Source: JAAFIP01 sp043766985 (GTDB lineage Bacteria; Pseudomonadota; Gammaproteobacteria; Burkholderiales; Burkholderiaceae_C). From it: a stretch of DNA of 41,959 nt. The DNA is taken from positions 1 to 41,959 of the forward strand of contig JAYUHM010000018.1 of the NCBI GenBank assembly GCA_043766985.1. The letters are read 5' to 3'. The notes beneath the pieces were generated by a model. The model ran no database searches. It was not told the DNA's origin and saw only the letters and a list, made by a program, of their open reading frames with translations. Positions 36,523-41,959 of the stretch are shown here, piece after piece (position 1 is the stretch's first letter; each line of letters begins with the position of its first letter). The position numbers and the translations under genes are program-made.

Positions 36523-38913
36523 ATGCCAGACTCTTCCCGAACGCCCGCAGCCAAGTCCATCGTTGCGCGCCTGAGCGCAGGCTCGTGGCCGCGCATACTG
36601 CTAAAAATTCTAGCGGGCTTGGCCGGCGCCGCAGTGGCAGGCGTGGTGGCTGTGCTGCTGGTGATTGCGACATCACTGGCCGTGGCCTACCCCAACCTGC
36701 CTGATGTGTCCGACTTATCAGACTACCGGCCGAAATTGCCGTTGCGGGTCTTTTCCGCTGATGGCGCTTTGATCGGGGAGTTTGGCGAAGAGCGGCGCAA
36801 CCTCACTCCCATCAAAGAGATCCCCAAAGTGATGATTGATGCGGTGTTGGCGATTGAAGACGCACGGTTTTTCTCGCATGGCGGCGTGGACTACAAAGCC
36901 TTTGTGCGCTCGGCGCTGGCCAATTTGAAGAATGCGAAGAGCCAGGGCGGCTCGACCATCACTATGCAAGTGGCGCGCAACGTGTATTTGTCGTCCGACA
37001 AAAACTACATGCGCAAGGTCTACGAAATCTTGCTGACCTTCAAACTGGAGCACTTGCTGACGAAAGACCAGATTCTGGAAATCTACATGAACCAGATTTT
37101 CCTGGGCAACCGTGCCTACGGTTTCTCGGCGGCCAGTGAAGCCTATTTTGGCAAGCCGCTGAAAGATATCTCCATCGCCCAAGCCGCCATGCTGGCTGGT
37201 TTGCCGAAGGCGCCATCGGCTTTTAACCCCATCATCAACCCCAAGCGGGCCAGCTTTCGCCAGCAATACATCATTGAGCGGATGGTAGAAAATGGCTTTA
37301 TTACCCAGGCGCAGGCCGACATCGCCAAAGTGGAAGATATCAAGGTCAGGCTGGGGCCCGACACCACACGGGTGCATGCTGAATACGTCGCTGAGACCGT
37401 GCGCCAGCTGATTTACGCCCAGTATGGTGAAGACGCCTACACCCGCGGCCTGAACGTCTACACCACGCTGCGCAGCAACGAGCAGCAGGCGGCCTACCGT
37501 GCGCTGCGCAAAGGCATCATGGATTTTGAGCGCCGCCAAGCCTACCGCGGCCCAGAGAAGTTTATCGACCTGCCCAAAGACCCGCGTGAGGCGGAGGAAG
37601 CGGTTGACGAAGCGCTGACCGAGCGACCCGATAACGACGATGTAATGTCCGCCGTGGTGCTGGAAGCCAGCCCCAGAAAGATTGTCGCGCTGCGCCAAAA
37701 CAGCGAGACCGTCGAGATTGTGGGTGACGGCCTGCGGCCCGCGCAATCGGGTCTGTCAGACAAAGCGCCGCCCAATATCAAAATTCGCCGGGGCGCCCTC
37801 ATCCGGGTGGCCAAAACCTCCAAGGGCAGCTGGGAGATGACGCAACTGCCTGAGGTAGAGGGCGCATTTGTCGCCATTGACCCGCGCGACGGCTCGGTGC
37901 GGGCACTGGTGGGGGGCTTTGACTACGACAAAAACAAATTCAACCACGTCACCCAAGCTTGGCGGCAGCCGGGCTCCAGCTTCAAACCTTTCATTTACTC
38001 TGCCGCCCTGGAGCAAGGGTTTACGCCAGCCACCGTCATCAACGATGCGCCTTTGTTTTTTGATGGCAATGTGACGGGCGGCCAGCCATGGGAGCCGAAA
38101 AACTATGACGGCCATTTCGATGGTCCCATGTCCTTGCGCCGCGGCTTGGCCAAGTCTAAAAACATGATCTCGATCCGCATATTGCAGTCGATTACCCCGC
38201 AAACCGCCCAAGAATGGATCACGCACTTTGGCTTTGATGCAGAAAAACACCCGGCCTACCTCACCATGGCACTGGGCGCCGGCTCGGTTACGCCGATGCA
38301 AATGGCCACAGGGTACTCGGTGTTTGCCAACGGGGGCTACCGCGTCAACCCGTGGATGATTTCCAAGATTACCGACCAAAAGGGCAAAGAACTGTTGAGT
38401 TTTAAGCCGCAAGCGCGTAACGAGTCTCTGCGCAGCATTGATGCACGCAACGCGTTTGTAATGAGCAGCTTGCTGCAAGAAGTGACCCGCACTGGCACCG
38501 CCGCGCAGGCGCAGCGCTTACTGAAACGCACTGACATTTACGGCAAAACCGGCACCACCAACGATTCGTTTGACACCTGGTTTGCGGGTTATCAGCCTAC
38601 CGTGGCGGCGGTAACGTGGATTGGCTACGACACGCCGCGCAAGCTGGGCGACAAAGAAACCGGCGGCGGCTTGAGCCTGCCAGTGTGGATCAGCTTTATG
38701 GAAACCGCCCTCAAAGGCGTGCCGGTGGTGGAGCCCAAGGCACCAGAGGGCGTCTTGAATATCGGCGGTGAGTGGTACTTTGAAGAGTACGCCATGGGCG
38801 CTGGCGTGCGCAGCTTGGGGCTGGAAGAGAGGCGCGCACCGGCTGCCGAGCCAGAGGCCCAATCGCCGCCCCCTGAAGAGAAAAAAAGCATCCTCGACTT
38901 GTTTAAAAACTAG
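36523..38913 (+). CDS. mrcA: PBP1a-type bifunctional peptidoglycan synthase
   Basis: A 796-aa class A penicillin-binding protein. N-terminal membrane anchor (ILAGLAGAAVAGVVAVLLVIATSLAVAY) follows a short cytoplasmic tail. The glycosyltransferase domain has catalytic Glu112 in AIEDARFFSHGGVD and the GGSTITMQVARN block. The transpeptidase has SxxK Ser485 in PGSSFKPF, SxN at 545-547 and KTG at 675-677. The C-terminal ~50 residues are Pro/Glu-rich, variable. I start at the ATG at 36523 (MPDSSRTP), below the TATAAT box; an in-frame ATG at 36469 adds 18 residues with little support. PilM-PilQ next to mrcA is the usual order in proteobacteria. Confidence 0.94.
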   Translation: MPDSSRTPAAKSIVARLSAGSWPRILLKILAGLAGAAVAGVVAVLLVIATSLAVAYPNLPDVSDLSDYRPKLPLRVFSADGALIGEFGEERRNLTPIKEIPKVMIDAVLAIEDARFFSHGGVDYKAFVRSALANLKNAKSQGGSTITMQVARNVYLSSDKNYMRKVYEILLTFKLEHLLTKDQILEIYMNQIFLGNRAYGFSAASEAYFGKPLKDISIAQAAMLAGLPKAPSAFNPIINPKRASFRQQYIIERMVENGFITQAQADIAKVEDIKVRLGPDTTRVHAEYVAETVRQLIYAQYGEDAYTRGLNVYTTLRSNEQQAAYRALRKGIMDFERRQAYRGPEKFIDLPKDPREAEEAVDEALTERPDNDDVMSAVVLEASPRKIVALRQNSETVEIVGDGLRPAQSGLSDKAPPNIKIRRGALIRVAKTSKGSWEMTQLPEVEGAFVAIDPRDGSVRALVGGFDYDKNKFNHVTQAWRQPGSSFKPFIYSAALEQGFTPATVINDAPLFFDGNVTGGQPWEPKNYDGHFDGPMSLRRGLAKSKNMISIRILQSITPQTAQEWITHFGFDAEKHPAYLTMALGAGSVTPMQMATGYSVFANGGYRVNPWMISKITDQKGKELLSFKPQARNESLRSIDARNAFVMSSLLQEVTRTGTAAQAQRLLKRTDIYGKTGTTNDSFDTWFAGYQPTVAAVTWIGYDTPRKLGDKETGGGLSLPVWISFMETALKGVPVVEPKAPEGVLNIGGEWYFEEYAMGAGVRSLGLEERRAPAAEPEAQSPPPEEKKSILDLFKN

Positions 38914-38930
38914 TTGAGGCCGTTAATGGG

Positions 38931-39257
38931 TTACGCGCTGAAGTTGAGCGCCAGCCCAGATTGCTCACTGGCGTAGCGGCTCAGGTCAGCAAAAAATTCT
39001 GTCGCATCGCGGGTGTTGCGCCAGCCGTTGTTGAATTTGTAGTGAAAGCCCCCCGCCCGCGCGGCCATCCACACCTCCTGCAACGGTTTTTGCAGGTTGA
39101 TGATGATTTGACTGTGGTTACCAAAGGTCAGCGTGATCATGCCGCCCACGCGCTGGTTGTCGATATCCGCCTCGGTTTCATCGTTGATGCGGTCACAGTG
39201 GGCCTCTACGGCGCGTAGCAAAGCCTCAGCATGGTTCACGTATTCCAAATCAGTCAT
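38931..39257 (-). CDS. cyaY: CyaY, frataxin-like iron protein
   Basis: A 108-aa bacterial frataxin that binds iron and modulates IscS-based iron-sulfur assembly. Seen: MTDLEYVNHAEALLRAVEAHCDRINDETEADIDNQRVGGMITLTFGNHSQIIINLQKP, with the acidic first helix and the conserved Trp of QEVWMAARAGGFHYKFNNGWRNTRDATEF. The ATG at 39257 is the real start; an open frame continues upstream on this strand but is not coding-like. It lies tail-to-tail with mrcA and head-to-head with lptM, as in many betaproteobacteria. Confidence 0.95.
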   Translation of the reverse strand: MTDLEYVNHAEALLRAVEAHCDRINDETEADIDNQRVGGMITLTFGNHSQIIINLQKPLQEVWMAARAGGFHYKFNNGWRNTRDATEFFADLSRYASEQSGLALNFSA

Positions 39258-39293
39258 AGCAGCACAAATTACAATCAAGGGATGGGATTTAAC

Positions 39294-39557
39294 ATGTTGA
39301 TTGTAGGCAGACCGCGCGGCGGCCAATTTTGCAGGCTGTGCATAGCAGCGGCCGCTGTGGTGGCTTTGGCCACGGTCCTGTCTGGCTGCGGGCAAAAAGG
39401 CGCCTTGTACCTGCCCACCGAACCCGCCGCCCGCGACCGGGCCACCTTGCCGCAAGTGCTGTTGCCCTTGCCCGGTGCGCCGGCAAGTCCAGCGCCTGGC
39501 GGGCCAGCTCCTGCGGCTCCCGCTGCCCCTGCCCCGTCTGCCTCAGCATCTCGCTAA
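39294..39557 (+). CDS. lptM: LptM-like small lipoprotein (YifL family)
   Basis: An 87-aa lipoprotein with lipobox LSGC (Cys32) followed by GQKGALYLP, the signature of the LptM/YifL family, which helps LptD reach its mature disulfide state. The tail is Ala/Pro-rich (APASPAPGGPAPAAPAAPAP) and disordered. I use the ATG at 39294, with GGGA about seven bases upstream; ATGs at 39282 and 39231 are also in frame. Position between cyaY and lysA is typical of the family. Confidence 0.88.
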   Translation: MLIVGRPRGGQFCRLCIAAAAVVALATVLSGCGQKGALYLPTEPAARDRATLPQVLLPLPGAPASPAPGGPAPAAPAAPAPSASASR

Positions 39558-39579
39558 TTCAGTTTTTATTTCAAAATCC

Positions 39580-40851
39580 ATGACCACTCTACTCCCCGGC
39601 CACCCCTTTGTGGCCTACCACGACCAGCGCCTGCAAGTAGAGGGCGTGCCCGTGGCATCGCTGGCGCAAGCGCACGGTACGCCGCTGTTTGTGTATTCCA
39701 AAGCCGCCATGTTGAACGCGCTGGCCGCCTACCAACGCGGTTTTGCGGGGCGCAAGGCGCTGATTTGCTACGCCATGAAGGCCAACTCGTCGCTGGCCCT
39801 ATTGCAGTTGTTTGCCCAGGCGGGTTGCGGCTTTGACATTGTGTCAGGTGGCGAGTTGGAGCGTGTGCTGGCAGCGGGCGCCGCGCCTGCCAAAATTATT
39901 TTCTCGGGCGTTGGCAAAACCCGCGCTGAGATGCGCCGCGCGCTAGACGTGGGCATTGCCTGCTTTAACGTAGAAAGCGAAGCCGAGCTGGAGGTGCTCA
40001 GCCAAGTAGCGCTCTCTATGGTCAAAGTGGCCTCCATCAGCATTCGCGTCAACCCCAATGTCGACCCCAAGACGCACCCCTACATTTCCACCGGGCTCAA
40101 GGGCAACAAGTTTGGCGTAGCGCACGAGCGCACCGTGGCCACTTACCTGCGCGCTGCTGCACTGCCGGGCTTGAAGGTGGTGGGCATTGACTGCCATATT
40201 GGATCGCAAATCACCAGTGTGGGGCCGTATCTGGATGCTATGGACCGCGTGCTCGATTTGGTGCAAGCCATCGAGGCTGCAGGTGTGCCGATTCAGCATA
40301 TCGACTTTGGCGGTGGCTTGGGTATTGATTACGAAGGTGTAGCGCCGCCCGCTGCGGATGACTTGTGGGCGCAGTTGCTAGCCAAGCTGGACGCGCGCGG
40401 CTACGGTGATAAACAGCTCATGATCGAGCCCGGCCGCTCACTGGTGGGCAACGCAGGCGTGTGCGTGACCGAGGTGCTGTACCTGAAACCCGGCGAGCAA
40501 AAGAACTTCTGCATCGTGGATGCCGCCATGAACGACCTGCCCCGCCCCGCCATGTACCAAGCGCACCACGGCATCGTGCCGGTAGTGCTACGAGCAGGCG
40601 AAGCCTCCTGCTACGAGGTGGTAGGCCCTGTGTGCGAAAGCGGCGACTGGCTAGGCCACGACCGTGACCTGAACGTGCAGCAAGGTGACCTGGTGGCCGT
40701 GCTGTCGGCGGGCGCCTACTGCATGTCGATGGCCAGCAACTACAACACCCGTGGCCGCGCGGCCGAGGTGCTGGTAGATGGTACCCAGGCCCGTTTGATA
40801 CGTTCGCGCGAGACGGCAGCTGACCAGATGCAGCACGAGATCTTGCTGTAA
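39580..40851 (+). CDS. lysA: LysA, diaminopimelate decarboxylase
   Basis: A 423-aa PLP enzyme (fold type III) that makes L-lysine from meso-diaminopimelate. The PLP lysine is Lys67 in ICYAMKANSSLALLQL; HIGSQIT and IDFGGGLGIDY follow in the barrel, EPGRSLVGNAG and GPVCESGDWLG (active-site Cys of the partner subunit) in the C-terminal half. I take the ATG at 39580, 22 bases after the lptM stop, rather than an in-frame ATG at 39475 inside lptM. Downstream is a dispersed repeat, then a convergent gene. Confidence 0.96.
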   Translation: MTTLLPGHPFVAYHDQRLQVEGVPVASLAQAHGTPLFVYSKAAMLNALAAYQRGFAGRKALICYAMKANSSLALLQLFAQAGCGFDIVSGGELERVLAAGAAPAKIIFSGVGKTRAEMRRALDVGIACFNVESEAELEVLSQVALSMVKVASISIRVNPNVDPKTHPYISTGLKGNKFGVAHERTVATYLRAAALPGLKVVGIDCHIGSQITSVGPYLDAMDRVLDLVQAIEAAGVPIQHIDFGGGLGIDYEGVAPPAADDLWAQLLAKLDARGYGDKQLMIEPGRSLVGNAGVCVTEVLYLKPGEQKNFCIVDAAMNDLPRPAMYQAHHGIVPVVLRAGEASCYEVVGPVCESGDWLGHDRDLNVQQGDLVAVLSAGAYCMSMASNYNTRGRAAEVLVDGTQARLIRSRETAADQMQHEILL

Positions 40852-40888
40852 ATCCCACTGGCAACCGCTCACTTGCTCTCCCACGGCA

Positions 40889-40950
40889 CTACTAATTTAA
40901 TAGCTTCTCGTGCAGCATTCCGTTGGGCTAGCACGCTAAAACACTCATAA
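40889..40950 (+). repeat. Dispersed intergenic repeat, copy C
   Basis: CTACTAATTTAATAGCTTCTCGTGC, then AGCATTCCGTTGGGCTAGCACGC and AAAACACT, aligns with copies A and B; the central hairpin is partly lost. It lies between lysA and the convergent ABC permease gene, next to the terminator of the latter. Confidence 0.65.
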
Positions 40951-40978
40951 AAAGGTGTTCAAAGCAGCTTTAACACCT
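40951..40978 (-). terminator. Rho-independent terminator after the ABC permease
   Basis: On the - strand AGGTGTT-AAAG pairs with CTTT-GAACACCT (AGGTGTT at 40972-40978 read in reverse, AACACCT on its partner at 40953-40959) around a short CTG loop, followed directly by TTTTT. It starts immediately after the permease stop codon at 40980-40982. Stem and T-run are both convincing. Confidence 0.85.
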
Positions 40979-40979
40979 G

Positions 40980-41867
40980 CTAAGCCCGAAACCGCTTGCG
41001 AATCAGCGCCATCGCCACCCAAAACGACACCACGGCGCTTACTACCAAGATGGCCAGGTTGCGCCACGGCGCAGCAGGCAGGTACCCCATAAACAGTGGG
41101 CGCACCAAGTCAATCGCCGCGCCCAGCGGCAGCCACTGCGCAATAGCCTGTACCCAGCCGGGCAACTGCTCACGCGGGAAGAATACGCCCGAGAGAAACA
41201 TCATGGGGGTGAGAAACAGCGTGAAATAGTAGGTGAAAAAGTCATAGCCCTTGGCCAGCGCTGTAAAAATCATAGCTATACATGCAAACGTGATGCCCAC
41301 CAGCAGCAGCACCGGCCACGCGAGCAGCAGTGTCCACTGGTGGCTGATTCCCAGGAGCAGCATCACCACCATGATGATGCTGACCGTGAACAGCGCCTTG
41401 TAGGCGGCCCACAGCGTCTCGGCAAACACCACGTCGTCCAGGCTCACCGGCGCGTTCATAATGCCGTCCCAGGTTTTTTGCACATGCATGCGCGAAAACG
41501 CGGAATACAGCGCCTCAAACGAGGCTGCGTTCATGGCGCTGGTGCAGATGTACCCGCCACCGAGATAAACCACGTAGGGCACGGCAACGCCGCCGAGTTT
41601 GACATCGCCCACCAGGGTGCCCAGCCCGTAGCCAAAAGCCACCAGCGCGATCAGCGGGTCGGCAATATTGCCCACGAGGCTGGGAATGGCCAGCTTGCGC
41701 CAGACCAGCAGGTTGCGCAGGAACACCGGCCACCAGCGCAGCGACAACTCCGGCGCGCGCCACAGGCTGGCGGGTTTGGCGACTTGCGTTGGCAGGCGCT
41801 TTGGCATAGGGGTTGGCGAGGGCGAGGGTGACGACGTGGGGGTGGACGTGGGGCTGTTGTCAGGCAT
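40980..41867 (-). CDS. ABC-2 type exporter permease (NodJ-like)
   Basis: A 295-aa integral membrane protein. After a Pro/Ser/Thr-rich N-terminus (residues 1-28) come about six hydrophobic segments, with FLRNLLVWRKLAIPSLVGNIADPLIALVAFGYGLG, VVYLGGGYICTSAMNAASFEALYSAFSRM and TPMMFLSGVFFPREQLPGW matching the NodJ/ABC-2 permease group. Its ATG overlaps the stop of the ATPase gene by one base (TAATG). The function in non-nodulating bacteria is not established; NodIJ-like pairs are often annotated as lipooligosaccharide or drug exporters. Confidence 0.9.
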   Translation of the reverse strand: MPDNSPTSTPTSSPSPSPTPMPKRLPTQVAKPASLWRAPELSLRWWPVFLRNLLVWRKLAIPSLVGNIADPLIALVAFGYGLGTLVGDVKLGGVAVPYVVYLGGGYICTSAMNAASFEALYSAFSRMHVQKTWDGIMNAPVSLDDVVFAETLWAAYKALFTVSIIMVVMLLLGISHQWTLLLAWPVLLLVGITFACIAMIFTALAKGYDFFTYYFTLFLTPMMFLSGVFFPREQLPGWVQAIAQWLPLGAAIDLVRPLFMGYLPAAPWRNLAILVVSAVVSFWVAMALIRKRFRA

Positions 41868-41959
41868 TACGCGTCTTCCCTGATTTGGCGGCCTGTCATT
41901 TTAAGAAACAGGTCTTCAAGATTGGCCGGGCGGTGCAGGGTACGCAACTTGGGGTGCTC
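41867..41959 (-). CDS. ABC exporter ATP-binding protein, last ~30 codons (NodI-like), cut by window end
   Basis: Only the C-terminus is inside the window; translated it gives EHPKLRTLHRPANLEDLFLKMTGRQIREDA and stop. The RPANLEDLFLKMTGR stretch matches the end of NodI-type ABC ATPases. Its stop codon shares one base with the start of the downstream permease. The catalytic domain lies outside the window. Confidence 0.7.
   Translation of the reverse strand, partial: EHPKLRTLHRPANLEDLFLKMTGRQIREDA

Noticed and set aside
36718..37746. A 342-codon - strand open frame inside mrcA
   Set aside because: It lies opposite the PBP1a glycosyltransferase and start of the transpeptidase domain, both with intact motifs; composition is a shadow of them.

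Overview
The window looks like a chromosomal segment of a betaproteobacterium of the order Burkholderiales, most likely family Comamonadaceae (Rhodoferax/Polaromonas/Acidovorax type). This rests on gene order (mlaFEDACB-ABC exporter-ibaG-murA-hisGD; pilMNOPQ-aroK-aroB-dgt; gltBD; cyaY/lptM-lysA), on the short-form HisG, and on a dispersed ~65-base intergenic repeat of a kind I recall from Comamonadaceae. No search was run, so the taxonomic call is inference. I found no tRNA, rRNA or CRISPR array.

Layout. (1) 1-3548, + strand: the end of a restriction-modification operon, with a methyltransferase C-terminus cut by the window edge and a complete 991-aa helicase-nuclease that starts inside the methyltransferase stop codon. 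(2) 3585-18305, - strand: one very long, tightly packed gene train. Read in transcription order it is mlaF-mlaE-mlaD-mlaA-mlaC-mlaB (phospholipid transport across the envelope), a two-gene ABC-2 exporter, ibaG, murA (peptidoglycan precursor), then hisG-hisD-[vapB-vapC]-hisC-[J-domain gene]-hisB-hisH-hisA. The histidine operon therefore contains two non-histidine inserts, and the restriction-modification operon sits convergently just past hisA, where hisF and hisI would be expected in relatives. (3) 18379-24712, - strand: gltB-gltD, glutamate synthase, with a rho-independent terminator between gltD and mlaF. (4) 24785-25655: a RAYT-type (IS200-like) transposase bounded by 19-base perfect inverted repeats, beside the gltB promoter. 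(5) 25700-29294, - strand: an unrecognised 216-aa gene, dgt, aroB, aroK. (6) 29310-36180, - strand: pilM-N-O-P-Q, the inner-membrane platform and secretin of type IV pili, followed by a 570-aa Ig-like-repeat lipoprotein of lower GC. (7) 36523-41959: mrcA (PBP1a) on +, cyaY on -, lptM and lysA on +, then on - an ABC-2 permease and the last codons of its ATPase, cut by the window end.

Functionally the core genes cover envelope building and maintenance (mla, murA, mrcA, lptM, type IV pili), amino-acid biosynthesis (his, glt, aro, lysA) and nucleotide/iron housekeeping (dgt, cyaY). The accessory layer is the restriction system, the VapBC-type toxin-antitoxin pair, the RAYT element, the dispersed intergenic repeat family (five copies), and the Ig-like lipoprotein. 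The most interesting arrangement is the toxin-antitoxin pair: it carries its own palindromic operator, lies between hisD and hisC, and is joined by ATGA overlaps to hisC, so histidine genes downstream may be partly under toxin-antitoxin control.
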